Shown here piece after piece: positions 1 through 8,117 of a DNA stretch of 64,000 bases. The stretch lies in the NCBI GenBank assembly GCA_030603365.1, contig JAUVXV010000004.1:80210-144209 (forward strand), in the 5' to 3' direction. The translations under genes and the position numbers were made by a program. This stretch comes from Candidatus Heimdallarchaeota archaeon (lineage in GTDB: Archaea; Asgardarchaeota; Heimdallarchaeia; Heimdallarchaeales; Heimdallarchaeaceae). Numbering within the stretch: position 1 is the first letter of the stretch; every line of letters starts with the position of its first letter. The notes beneath the pieces are model-generated. The model had not been told where the DNA came from. It ran no database searches and saw only the letters and a list, made by a program, of their open reading frames with translations.

Positions 1-59
1 GTTTAGCATGTCCCCTAAGAAATCAATGTCAATATTATTTAGAAAAATCCACAGGTTAG

Positions 60-69
60 TAATATAAAT
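60..69 (+). promoter_or_regulatory. TATA-like box of the phosphomevalonate dehydratase genes
   Basis: The stretch taatataaat ends 22 nt before the ATG at 91. That spacing suggests a transcript starting at or just before the start codon. Nothing else is recognisable in bases 1-59. Confidence 0.45.
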
Positions 70-90
70 CGGATGCGGTGAGCGAGTAGA

Positions 91-1290
91 ATGTTCCTTA
101 CAAAGTATCAAGAAAGAATGTTAGATGGCGAAATGGGTGTAGCAATCTCAAAATGTATGGAACTTATAGTGAAGATTGGTGAGTTGAATAATGCAGATAA
201 GCTTATACCTATTAAGAGTGCTCAAATTGCAGGAGTTTCTTATTATACAGTAGGAGAATCAATCTTCTCTTTTCTTGATATCTTTTCTAATGAAGGAGTA
301 AAAGTCAAAGTACCAAGTTGGTTAAATCCTGCAGGAATGGATTTACTAAAATGGAAAGATATGGGAATAACAAAAAAATTTGCTAATAAACAGAAAAAAA
401 TTATTCAATACTATCTAGACATGGGTATTGAACAAACTCTTACTTGCACCCCTTATTTAATTGGAAATGAACCAGCATTTGGTGATCATCTATCTTGGAG
501 TGAATCATCTGCGGTTTCAATTGCTAATGGCTTTTATGGTGCAAAGACTAACAGAGAAGGTGCCCCGTTAGCTTTAGCATCTGCTGTTCTTGGTTTAACA
601 TCTGATTATGGTCTTCATAAGGATGAAAATAGAGTTCCAAAGATAATGATTGATGTTCAAACTGATATAAAACATTTCTCAGATTATTCAGCACTAGGTT
701 ATTGGTATGGAAAGAACTATCATGGACATATACCTTTTTTCAAAGGACTTGATAACTCTTCAGTAGACCAAATAAAGATGTTGGGTGCCGCTATGGCTGC
801 ATCTGGAAGTGTTGCACATTTTCATGTGGAGAACCAAACACCAGAATCTAAGTTTGTAGATTTGAAGTCTGTTAATGAAAAAATAGTTTTCTCTGAAGAG
901 GATAAGAGGAAAACCTACTCCATTTTTCACCAAATAAAAGAAAATGTTGATCTTGTTGCCATTGGTTGTCCTCATACAAGTGCAGAGGATTTAGATATAA
1001 TCTATTCATATATTAAAGATAAATCTCTTAGACCAAATATTGAATTCTGGGTTTTTTCATCAAGAAAGAAATTAGAAACTGAAGTCTCTGAAAAAATGAT
1101 ACAAAAACTAGAAAGTAAAGGCATTAAAATTTTTACTGACACTTGTATGGTAGTATCACCAATTGTCAGAGAGAAATACAAGAATATTATTACAAATTCC
1201 GCAAAAGCAGCTTTTTACCTTACAAGAAAGGGAAAAACCAAGGTAAATCTTCAATCTCTGGAAGAAATCTCAATGGAGGTTTTTGAATGA
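91..1290 (+). CDS. Phosphomevalonate dehydratase large subunit (aconitase X family, AcnX/DUF521)
   Basis: The 399-residue protein matches the archaeal aconitase-X large subunit in length and motifs. In the archaeal mevalonate pathway this enzyme dehydrates 5-phosphomevalonate to anhydromevalonate phosphate on the way to isoprenoid lipids. Visible marks are TCTPYLIGNEP near residue 118 and the stretch containing WSESSAV and NGFYGAKTNREG. Cysteines in TCTPY, IGCPHTS and DTCMVVSP are in the right contexts to hold the labile [4Fe-4S] cluster. The stop overlaps the start of the next gene by 4 bp (ATGA at 1287), so the two subunits are translationally coupled. Family assignment is firm. The substrate is inferred from archaeal members of the family. 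Confidence 0.92.
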   Translation: MFLTKYQERMLDGEMGVAISKCMELIVKIGELNNADKLIPIKSAQIAGVSYYTVGESIFSFLDIFSNEGVKVKVPSWLNPAGMDLLKWKDMGITKKFANKQKKIIQYYLDMGIEQTLTCTPYLIGNEPAFGDHLSWSESSAVSIANGFYGAKTNREGAPLALASAVLGLTSDYGLHKDENRVPKIMIDVQTDIKHFSDYSALGYWYGKNYHGHIPFFKGLDNSSVDQIKMLGAAMAASGSVAHFHVENQTPESKFVDLKSVNEKIVFSEEDKRKTYSIFHQIKENVDLVAIGCPHTSAEDLDIIYSYIKDKSLRPNIEFWVFSSRKKLETEVSEKMIQKLESKGIKIFTDTCMVVSPIVREKYKNIITNSAKAAFYLTRKGKTKVNLQSLEEISMEVFE

Positions 1291-1694
1291 AAGAAATAGA
1301 AATAAGAGCAATTGTTGAAGGAAAAGTAGAGAGTCCAGCCGTTGTTTCCCCTATATCAATTTCTTTTCTTGAAGGAGTTGATCCAGAAACTGGAATTATT
1401 ATAGACCAAGAGAATCCTTTATTTGGTACAAGCATTGCAGATAAAATATTTGTGTTTCCAGGGAGTAAGGGGTCGACTGTAGGTTCATATGTAATCTATG
1501 GATTACAGGTTAATGGTGTTGCTCCAACTGCTTTAGTGACTTATGATGCAGAACCAATAGTTGTAGCAGGAGCAATTTTAGCTGATATTACTCTTGTTGA
1601 TAAACCTGACACGGACATAATCTCATGTATAAAAACAGGAGATATTATAGCAATAGATACAAGCAAAAGAATAATTGAAATAAGAAAAAAATAG
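1287..1694 (+). CDS. Phosphomevalonate dehydratase small subunit (AcnX swivel domain, DUF126)
   Basis: The 135-residue protein is the separate swivelling domain of aconitase X and forms the active enzyme with the large subunit encoded upstream. The hallmark segment is PGSKGSTVGSYVIYGL at about residues 53-68, followed by NGVAPTALV. These loops contribute phosphate-binding serine and glycine residues. It starts inside the last codons of the large-subunit gene (4-bp overlap). It ends 15 bp before the convergent stop of the helical-repeat gene on the other strand. Length and motif order fit the family, and nothing is missing. Confidence 0.92.
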   Translation: MKEIEIRAIVEGKVESPAVVSPISISFLEGVDPETGIIIDQENPLFGTSIADKIFVFPGSKGSTVGSYVIYGLQVNGVAPTALVTYDAEPIVVAGAILADITLVDKPDTDIISCIKTGDIIAIDTSKRIIEIRKK

Positions 1695-1709
1695 TGAGGA
1701 TTTCGTAGT

Positions 1710-3395
1710 TTACCTTCTTCTCTTGCCTTGTTGTTCAGCAAGAAGTTTTTGAAATTCATCTCGTAGAAGTGTTTCTTGATCTTGTAAAGCCTGTTTTCTG
1801 TCTTCAGTAAGCTTTTCATTCTGTTCCTCTAAGGCGGTTTCCTTTTCTTTATTCATTTCTACTGTTAAATCATCTAATTCCTTTTTATGTTGCTCTTCAA
1901 GTTGTTCTACAAGTTCTTTTTGCTCTGTTTCTGATTGTACTTTAGCTGTAGCTTGAATTCGAGCTTTTTCATCTTCGAATGATTGTTTCAGATTATCAAC
2001 TTCCAACAGATGATCCTCAGCTAGTTGAGCTTTTTCCTTATCAAGTTCTGTTTTAGAATTTTCAAGTGCAAGGTGTATTCTATCTTCTATTACCTTATCA
2101 CGACCTTCCAAAACAAGTTTAAGGAATTCTTTACCTGTAATCTCTCTAACGATTTCATGAATCTGTTCTATGCTTTTGATATTTGTTTGAGCTGTCTCAA
2201 ATTCTTCTCTTGAAAGCATTTGTTCTGAATCTTTGATGATGTTTTCCAGAAATCCCATAATGAGATTGATTGCTTTTTCTGGAATAATTTCAATCGAATT
2301 TAGAGCATTCTTTAGTTCAAGACCCTTTGCTGCAAGTTCTGCAAGTTCAATCTCGTATTCCTTGATAATACTTTTCTCTCTGAAAATGAGTTCATATGGT
2401 CCTATCATCATTGTTTGTTTTGTTTGAAGTTGATCATAAAAAGTGACATTTGCACTTAATTCGTGTTTAGCCTCAGCTTTAGTTTGGGTTCCTTGAATAA
2501 CTAATTTTTGTTCAGTTGTGTGTTTTGCAGGTAGGCTATCAATTATTATTTCTTTGCTCCCTTCTAGTATTTCAACGCCATCTGGAACATTCAATTTGAA
2601 AACAAGATTATATGCATCTCCTTCACCTTCATTTTCAATAGCTAAAACAAGTTCTGTTGATTCTCCAAAAACTAAATCTCTAGAAATTTTAAGTTCTGGT
2701 ACAATCCTTGGCAATTTAACTTTAGACCTAAAAGTTTTAACAACAGTTTCCATTGCGTCGTCTATTGAAGTGAAAAATAGTTCTCCCATTATTTGGGATA
2801 ATCCTGGTTTAAGATGTCCTCCAACAAGTTGTTGTGCGTTTAAAAGGGAATTAGTGTCTGAATCTTTAACTGCTTTAATTGCATGACCTGCTGCAAAAAG
2901 TATTTGTTGAGCTCTTGTGAAGCCTGGGTCATCTTGAATTTGTTCTATATATTTGTTGTATAATTCTTCTGCTCCCTGATAATCTTCAATTGAAAATAGA
3001 AAGAAACATGCGGTAGAAACTAGAATTATTCCTCTATCATATTCGTTCCACATTAGATATTCTTGTGCTGCATTTACCAAATCATCTACCACTGCTCTTG
3101 TAGCTGCAATCCAATCATCCCCTGAACCAAGTTTCTTATAAACATAAGAAACATAATAGAGATTTTGAGCGCTCATACGATATTGTTTTTTCTCTTTATT
3201 TTCCTCAGAAGCTCTGATGAAATTCTTTATTGCTTCATGATACAAATCTTCAGCTTGAGCAAGACCCATTGTCGCTTCCTGATTTTTAGCAGCTTCCAAA
3301 TATTTCCTTGCTGAGTCAGAAAAGTTAGCGCTTTTAAATAAGTCTCGGGCTTCTGACATTAGTATTGCAAGGTTCTCATCATATGATTTTTCCAT
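1710..3395 (-). CDS. TPR/SNAP-like solenoid protein with Ig-like middle domain and coiled-coil tail
   Basis: The 561-residue protein is cytosolic, with no signal peptide or membrane segment. Residues 1-230 are paired helices with A/Y/L spacing (EARDLFKSANFSDSARKYLE, AEDLYHEAIKNFIRASEENK) like TPR or alpha-SNAP repeats. Residues about 233-340 look like a CARDB or Ig-type beta domain (ELKISRDLVFGESTELVLAI). Residues about 430-561 are an almost unbroken E/K/Q-rich coiled coil ending in a basic GKRRR. I know no characterised protein with this architecture. The mix suggests a scaffold or adaptor, possibly trafficking-related, but that is inference. The gene stands alone and is convergent with the dehydratase pair. 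Confidence 0.8.
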   Translation of the reverse strand: MEKSYDENLAILMSEARDLFKSANFSDSARKYLEAAKNQEATMGLAQAEDLYHEAIKNFIRASEENKEKKQYRMSAQNLYYVSYVYKKLGSGDDWIAATRAVVDDLVNAAQEYLMWNEYDRGIILVSTACFFLFSIEDYQGAEELYNKYIEQIQDDPGFTRAQQILFAAGHAIKAVKDSDTNSLLNAQQLVGGHLKPGLSQIMGELFFTSIDDAMETVVKTFRSKVKLPRIVPELKISRDLVFGESTELVLAIENEGEGDAYNLVFKLNVPDGVEILEGSKEIIIDSLPAKHTTEQKLVIQGTQTKAEAKHELSANVTFYDQLQTKQTMMIGPYELIFREKSIIKEYEIELAELAAKGLELKNALNSIEIIPEKAINLIMGFLENIIKDSEQMLSREEFETAQTNIKSIEQIHEIVREITGKEFLKLVLEGRDKVIEDRIHLALENSKTELDKEKAQLAEDHLLEVDNLKQSFEDEKARIQATAKVQSETEQKELVEQLEEQHKKELDDLTVEMNKEKETALEEQNEKLTEDRKQALQDQETLLRDEFQKLLAEQQGKRRR

Positions 3396-3507
3396 AACCC
3401 TACGCTACTGTTAAAATATATAAAGATTATTTAAGCTTCTAACAAGAAGTCGCCCTAGAGCCAAGAAATGAGATTGTAAGAGTAATTTATTCAATAGCAA
3501 AGATTGG

Positions 3508-3584
3508 TGGTGGACCGGGCGAGATTCGAACTCGCGGCCTCTTCCATGCCAAGGAAGCGATCTTCCAGACTGATCTACCGGCCC
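3508..3584 (-). tRNA. tRNA-Ala (GGC)
   Basis: The 77-nt gene includes an encoded CCA. The acceptor GGGCCGG pairs with CCGGUCC, giving the G3:U70 wobble that marks alanine tRNAs. The anticodon stem CUUCC/GGAAG carries loop UUGGCAU, so the anticodon is GGC. The T-loop UUCGAAU is intact and there is no intron, unlike the second alanine tRNA at 59194-59300. Confidence 0.96.
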
Positions 3585-3660
3585 AGAATTTAAGGCTCAA
3601 TCAACAGAATTATTGAGCATAAATGAGTTTTTTTAACTATGAAATTTAATTAAAGCAAAT

Positions 3661-3825
3661 CTAGTGTCTGTGCCAAGCATAGTTTCTAATTTTTGTTGAT
3701 CTTCCGAATCCACAAGATGCACATTGTTTATGTCTTCTATGGAAGGATCTATTACCACATCTTCTACATATAATGTGGGGTGCTTTTTTGTTATGCTTTC
3801 CAAATGATGGAGTTCCCTTTGTCAT
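3661..3825 (-). CDS. rpl37e: Ribosomal protein eL37
   Basis: The 54-residue protein is a zinc-ribbon protein of the large ribosomal subunit. It begins [18 protein letters not shown], the usual eL37 start. It has two cysteine pairs, CRRC near residue 20 and CASC near residue 35, that bind zinc, and it ends [10 protein letters not shown]. It lies 21 bp downstream of the LSm gene on the same strand, the common archaeal LSm-eL37 arrangement, so the two are probably co-transcribed. AGAAGGT a few bases before the ATG is a plausible ribosome-binding site. Length is complete for the family. Confidence 0.95.
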   Translation of the reverse strand: MTKGTPSFGKHNKKAPHIICRRCGNRSFHRRHKQCASCGFGRSTKIRNYAWHRH

Positions 3826-3846
3826 TTTTATACCTTCTAATTAGAT

Positions 3847-4074
3847 TTATTTCGGAGGAGGACTAATCATAATTACATTGTCACCACGTACAATGATATC
3901 TCCTAATTTTGTAGTTCCTTCTGAACCAATCTCTTCTGCGTTTTCAAGTGTTAGATTTAGATGAATATCATAATTTTTTAAGATGCCTCTCATTCGACGA
4001 TTACCACGTAATCTGATTAATACTCTTTTTTCTCTAGCTTGATTTAAGATATCCATCGGTTTGCTTGTTGTCAT
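3847..4074 (-). CDS. Sm-like RNA-binding protein (LSm, archaeal SmAP)
   Basis: The 75-residue protein has a complete Sm fold. The Sm1 half contains RVLIRLRGNRRMRGILKNYD near residues 18-37. The Sm2 half ends VRGDNVIMISPP, the archaeal version of the IRG(D/N)NV signature that binds the uridine base. Members form heptameric rings that bind U-rich RNA and take part in tRNA and small-RNA metabolism. It is the first gene of the LSm-eL37 pair. The residues needed for RNA binding are all present. Confidence 0.95.
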   Translation of the reverse strand: MTTSKPMDILNQAREKRVLIRLRGNRRMRGILKNYDIHLNLTLENAEEIGSEGTTKLGDIIVRGDNVIMISPPPK

Positions 4075-4256
4075 AGTTATTACTCCAAAACTATACGAAC
4101 TCCAACTTTAAGATTTCATTATAAAAGTTTTTATCATGTAGTCATATTGAACCCATCAACTATCAATTTAGAGAAATAACTGAAAGTAAGTTATTACGAG
4201 GGTTTTAATAGCGAAATATAGGAAAAAAAAGAAGAAGAAAGAGTTAAGGTTTAAAA

Positions 4257-4559
4257 TTATAAAACTTTCTGTTATGAGTTACTTTTTCCGACAATTTCCG
4301 AGTAGAAGTTGTGAAGAGCGTTTCAGGACTCATCCTAGACCAGCGTAGTGTAGATGAAAAACAAAGTTCTTCATAGGTGTATAACTGCACAAAATGGAAA
4401 GATAAACAATTCAAGCTGTGACAGTACCGGTCTTCTGGAGTAGAATATACAAAACTGTATACCTAGCTCAAAGGAATCATTTCCCGTTACGAGAGGGAAC
4501 TCATTACCTGACCTAGCAAAGCGAAGCAATTGATAGGTCCTCTACCTGTCCCATCGAAT
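4257..4559 (-). other. Structured non-coding 3' flank of tnpB (candidate reRNA/omega-RNA and right end)
   Basis: About 300 nt with no gene. Read on the minus strand, just past the tnpB stop, it holds clear hairpins: GACCTA with TAGGTC (4505-4540), TTCCC with GGGAA near 4480-4500, and GTATACA with TGTATA near 4450-4465. TnpB guide RNAs come from this position in known elements. At its far end TTTCCGACAATT (4285-4296) is an 11/12 inverted match to AATTGTCGAAAA at 6215-6226 on the other side of tnpB, so these could mark the element ends. The RNA role is inference. Bases 4075-4256 show nothing. Confidence 0.45.
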
Positions 4560-6161
4560 CTAGAGAAACGATGTATCCCCTACGGAATACTTAAGCCACT
4601 GGCTTAAGGGTTCAAAGCATTCATACCACTCTAGCTTATGGAAGTCTCCAGAAAGTGTATCACGGAGGTTGTATTGATAATTTTTAGTTGGTTCTAAAAC
4701 ATATTTGATCAACCTCTTAGCTATGTTTCTCGCCCCGTTCAAGTCAGCATTGAGTTCATACTTGCATTGGTGGCAAACAAATCGTCCTTGACTTGAGCGG
4801 GTAGTCTTTGTAGAAAAACATCTAGAACATCGTTTCGAGGTATTTTTCTCATCAACAGCTACAACGCGATAAGACTCAAATCCGTGTTTTTGAAGTTTGT
4901 ACATCAGTTTCGTTATAAAGAGGCGATAACACCACTTATGTAACTGACGACGTAAAGATTTGTTTCCACTTCCACTTTGGTGATTTTTCCGAATATGCTT
5001 AGGATAGCCAACAGATACAAACAGATTATAACGCTTCTTCAACTGGAGAATGAAATCAACTAATTGATTGACTGCATAGCCCAGTTCCTGTTCCGTAACA
5101 GAACGAAGTCTTTTCCGTAGTTGGGAAAGTTTGACGTTAAGCTGGTTGTGGGGTTGACCATTCTTCTTCCTTGTATCTAGTTCGCTCTGAATAGATTGAA
5201 TCCTTTTCTCTAGTCGATACATCTTAGCTTGTCTCTCCTTATTGACAATGAAACAAAGTTCATCCATAATTACTTTCCCAGTTGGGGTAAGTAACACAGC
5301 AACAGCTGTCTTCTTTATTCCCAAATCTACGCCTAACACTGCGGGAGGGTTAGTGGATTGGTAGCTGGGAACAGAAAATTGTTGGCTGAAATGCGCCCAC
5401 CATTGTTGCTCTTCGGATTTATAGACTAGTTCCAACTGCTTAGTTTTCGCTAGTTTCAGCTTCTTCTCGTGACAAGGGGAATAAGCTAAAGGTAGCCACA
5501 TCTTAGGATGGATATGTCTATCAGCTCTTTTTGAATCAAGAGAGTCTCGCACTTCTAACCATAGTTTGGCTTCAGGATTGTCGGGTTTAGGATGAATCCT
5601 TACCGTCCAACTACCTGGTGTCATTCTTGGATACAAAGGACGAGGGATTTTCTTCTTGAACTCTGGTCTATTCAGATTCGTCTTAGAACGCTCTTGTAGT
5701 TGTCTCCAACTTTCATAAGCCCAGATAGCTTTGTCTCTACATTCTTGGAATTCATTAACTGAACTGCGAGGAAAACGTTTCTTCAGATCGTGAGGAACAG
5801 AAGTTCGTAACTTGTTCTTCCCTTTTCTGACCGTCGTTAAAGTTAACTTATCCAAAACGGATTTGTTTACTGTTAAGTCCTTCTTGATTAGTTTTTGTAA
5901 TTGGCCATCTATTAGGACTTGTTTTTCCTCGTTGTGGTAGATGATTCTCAAGTAGTCTCGAATGATTCTCGTATCTCTTTCGGTTATTCTTCGCAACCTT
6001 TCACACTCTCTAACAGACATTAGTTCCGTCTTGATCCTTAGAGGAACGGCCTCATAGAATGTAACTAATGATGCTTGAGAAGTGCTTTTGTCTTCTTCAA
6101 ATTTGTCGTGTTTCTTGTTCTCATTTAGTTCTTCTTGTTTATTCATTTCTTCTTTTTTCAA
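4560..6161 (-). CDS. tnpB: TnpB-like RNA-guided nuclease (IS200/IS605 OrfB type)
   Basis: 533 residues. The RuvC-I aspartate is D279 in VLGVDLGIKKT. The zinc ribbon is C445/C448/C463/C466, followed by the RuvC-III aspartate D473 in NADLNGARNIAKR. The usual RuvC-II glutamate is not where expected: residues 381-390 read FVSVGYPKHI. E438 in VDEKNTSKRC is a candidate substitute. No TnpA lies beside it. A TTG start at 6161 is chosen because GGAGGT sits 7 nt upstream, an unusually strong ribosome-binding site here. The gene looks richer in GC than its neighbours, which suits horizontal transfer. TnpB nucleases cut DNA under guidance of RNA from the element end. Whether this one is active is unknown. 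Confidence 0.9.
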   Translation of the reverse strand: MKKEEMNKQEELNENKKHDKFEEDKSTSQASLVTFYEAVPLRIKTELMSVRECERLRRITERDTRIIRDYLRIIYHNEEKQVLIDGQLQKLIKKDLTVNKSVLDKLTLTTVRKGKNKLRTSVPHDLKKRFPRSSVNEFQECRDKAIWAYESWRQLQERSKTNLNRPEFKKKIPRPLYPRMTPGSWTVRIHPKPDNPEAKLWLEVRDSLDSKRADRHIHPKMWLPLAYSPCHEKKLKLAKTKQLELVYKSEEQQWWAHFSQQFSVPSYQSTNPPAVLGVDLGIKKTAVAVLLTPTGKVIMDELCFIVNKERQAKMYRLEKRIQSIQSELDTRKKNGQPHNQLNVKLSQLRKRLRSVTEQELGYAVNQLVDFILQLKKRYNLFVSVGYPKHIRKNHQSGSGNKSLRRQLHKWCYRLFITKLMYKLQKHGFESYRVVAVDEKNTSKRCSRCFSTKTTRSSQGRFVCHQCKYELNADLNGARNIAKRLIKYVLEPTKNYQYNLRDTLSGDFHKLEWYECFEPLSQWLKYSVGDTSFL

Positions 6162-6168
6162 GTCTTTT

Positions 6169-6174
6169 ACCTCC
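6169..6174 (-). promoter_or_regulatory. Shine-Dalgarno site fixing the TTG start of tnpB
   Basis: GGAGGT on the minus strand, 7 nt before TTG 6161 and 22 nt before the next ATG. The spacing supports TTG as the start codon. Confidence 0.6.
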
Positions 6175-6229
6175 TGAAATTATAAGTGTTTGATAAACAT
6201 TGAACCTTTTTTCGAATTGTCGAAAATCA

Positions 6230-6274
6230 TTGGTTCCTCTTCTAGAATCGGTGTGAAACTAGTAGAGGAACCAA
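6230..6274. repeat. Long imperfect inverted repeat upstream of tnpB
   Basis: Arms 6230-6245 (TTGGTTCCTCTTCTAG) and 6259-6274 match in 15 of 16 positions around a 13-nt loop. It lies 70 bp upstream of the tnpB start, so it may be a left-end hairpin or a transcript hairpin of the element. Confidence 0.75.
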
Positions 6275-6365
6275 CGACTGGTACCACGTGTAAAATTGCT
6301 TCAGGAATTCGAATAAGATTTCAGAAGAACTACTTAACCTCTTTCTATCCTCCTTTTTTTGGTGA

Positions 6366-6417
6366 TAAGCGAGCGATTAACAGTCCACGGGGGGTGGAGA
6401 CGTAGTTATTCTCGCTC
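6366..6417. repeat. GC-rich hairpin, possible element boundary
   Basis: GCGAG near 6368 pairs with CTCGC near 6411. Inside, TCCAC and GTGGA flank a run of G. The G run is out of keeping with the AT-rich surroundings. Function unknown; it could belong to the left end of the tnpB element. Confidence 0.5.
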
Positions 6418-6462
6418 ATCTACGTACAAACAAAAGTTGACCTTATAAACCCCAAGGAAATT

Positions 6463-6711
6463 TCATGACCTGCCTTTTTCTGTCAGATAATTTGTCAATT
6501 CTCTTTGTGTACAGAATAGCAATTGCTGGCTGTATGGGAGTTTTTTCTCTAAAGTAACTTTTTCCAGTAAACCTTCTAATGTTATTTGTGTTGTTCCAAG
6601 AATAGCTTGCTCTATTTCAAACTCTGAAAATTCCTTTAATACAATAGAACAAACAATTTGTGCACTGGATCTGGTGTCAAAAAATAATGCTGAAATGCTC
6701 TCATCAAATTG
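6463..6711 (-). pseudogene. Start-less open frame, likely remnant of an unknown gene
   Basis: An 82-codon open frame bounded by TAA upstream and TGA downstream, with no ATG or GTG near its beginning. Its translation looks protein-like: it includes SAQIVCSIVLKEFSEFEIEQ and ITLEGLLEKVTLEKKLPYSQ, with amphipathic helix spacing. It lies between the hairpins of the tnpB island and the secreted-protein gene. I do not recognise the family. It could be the broken end of a gene disrupted when the island formed. A chance open frame in AT-rich DNA is the alternative. Confidence 0.4.
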
Positions 6712-6835
6712 TTAAATAGTTAAGAAACACACGTAAGTAACAACTAACAGAATAAGGATTTAACTTTAAATATCAAAATGAGTATGCATATTATAGATAC
6801 AGTACAAATCAGAAATATAGGAGAAATTATTTAGG

Positions 6836-7534
6836 ATGACAGTAGTAAACAAACAGAAGGTTAAGACCATTTTATTGATAAGTACAGTTCTACTGTTAAT
6901 GGGGAATAAGCAAGAGGTTATAGCAGAAGAAGAATATCTGATTGTAAGAATAGTAGATGCTGAGTATCCTCCGTCAGTCTATGTATTTACTGGTTGGAAT
7001 TATACAGGTTTTAGTTTACGTTTTTATATGGAAGTGGAGAATCCAACACAATCAGAAATAAACATAACCTACTGGTGTAGTCCCCTACCGTTTCCACATT
7101 TAAGAACAAATCTGGAGAATGAAAGTCTTGAGGCAACAATATCTACTCAATATGAATGGTCATACCCCCAAAATTATTCTATGCCACCTGGAATTGAACA
7201 GAGATCACATCCTGCAGCTATAATAATTTTCAATTATGAAGAAACTCAACTTCCCTTAGGTGAATATGAGATATGGTATGATTATACAGATTGCAGTTAT
7301 ACATATGTTCCTGTTATAACACAAAGCATGTTCATTTATGTTACAGAAGATAGTATATCCTACTTCTTCGAATACAATAACGAAACGAAAGTTGTTTCTA
7401 CGACACAATTTACAGATACAACAAATCAATTTACAGATACAGCAAATCTTGTTTTAATCTATTTTATAACACCATATATTGTAAATGCAATATTAAATAG
7501 AATGAGAATGAGAATGAGAAAAATAAATAAATAA
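6836..7534 (+). CDS. Secreted or membrane-anchored protein of unknown function
   Basis: 232 residues. A signal-peptide-like segment (KTILLISTVLLLMG, residues 10-23) is followed by a beta-rich, aromatic-rich domain with many NxS/T sites (NYTG, NITY, NYSM). A short tandem repeat comes next (QFTDTT then QFTDTA, about residues 190-203). The C-terminal membrane segment LVLIYFITPYIVNAIL is followed by a basic RMRMRMRK tail coded by a small hexamer repeat. The domain is therefore expected outside the cell. I do not recognise the family. It stands alone in the accessory island. Confidence 0.65.
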   Translation: MTVVNKQKVKTILLISTVLLLMGNKQEVIAEEEYLIVRIVDAEYPPSVYVFTGWNYTGFSLRFYMEVENPTQSEINITYWCSPLPFPHLRTNLENESLEATISTQYEWSYPQNYSMPPGIEQRSHPAAIIIFNYEETQLPLGEYEIWYDYTDCSYTYVPVITQSMFIYVTEDSISYFFEYNNETKVVSTTQFTDTTNQFTDTANLVLIYFITPYIVNAILNRMRMRMRKINK

Positions 7535-7576
7535 ATAATCTTTAGAATATCTGATTAACCATTATAGTAATCTTGA

Positions 7577-7945
7577 TTGATTTGACAACTTGAACACTTA
7601 TCAATATAACGTCAAAGACTAATAATTACATCTTTAGATTTTTTACCACTCATATATTCGATATCAATTCTTCCTACGGCAACTCTAGTAACAGATTGCT
7701 CTGTTTATTGTTTTTCAGCTACTTCCTCTGGTTTCTCATCTAGTTTCTTAATCATAAGTTCCAAAGCTGTTTTTTTCTCTTCAAAATCTTCTAGAAAGCG
7801 CACTTTACCCTTGAATTGAGCGGTTGCATACAGATGATCACAAGCTCCTTGAATATACCCTTCATCAACTAAAGCCTGTCCACACACAATGTTATTTTCT
7901 TTTAAGATATCGACTTTTTTACCCTCGCTTGCACAATGGAAAAAA
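7577..7945 (-). pseudogene. Broken partial copy of the PNPOx-like gene at 44863-45354
   Basis: This stretch matches the reverse of about 45023-45389 at roughly 96%: I count 14 differences in about 360 bases, 12 of them transitions. Eleven of the 14 are silent in the reading frame. One changes TTA to TAA and truncates the protein after AEKQ; another changes W to C. The match also covers the bases after the stop codon, up to gttgtcaaatcaa. Upstream of about 7945 it fades and the frame is broken. So this is the 3' half of a paralogous or converted copy that evolved under protein-level constraint and then lost function. Confidence 0.85.
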
Positions 7946-8117
7946 TTATTGTGATGGATTAATTACGAATTTACCGATTTCAAATGGGTTCCTTCATTTT
8001 AATTTTTCTAGCAAAACGATTGCTACTGCACAAGTATTTCTTTAGTTAGAAATCGTTACCTTTAAGTAGAGAACGGCTTGCTTCCTTCTTAAGTTATTAT
8101 TATATGAGGCGTAACTA

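Noticed and set aside
4257..4559. Possible RNase P or SRP RNA
   Set aside because: The region is structured, but I found none of the conserved core sequences of either RNA. Its place directly after tnpB favours an element-derived RNA.
7824..8045. 73-codon open frame on the plus strand in the broken PNPOx copy
   Set aside because: It lies opposite the identifiable pseudogene and has no family features.
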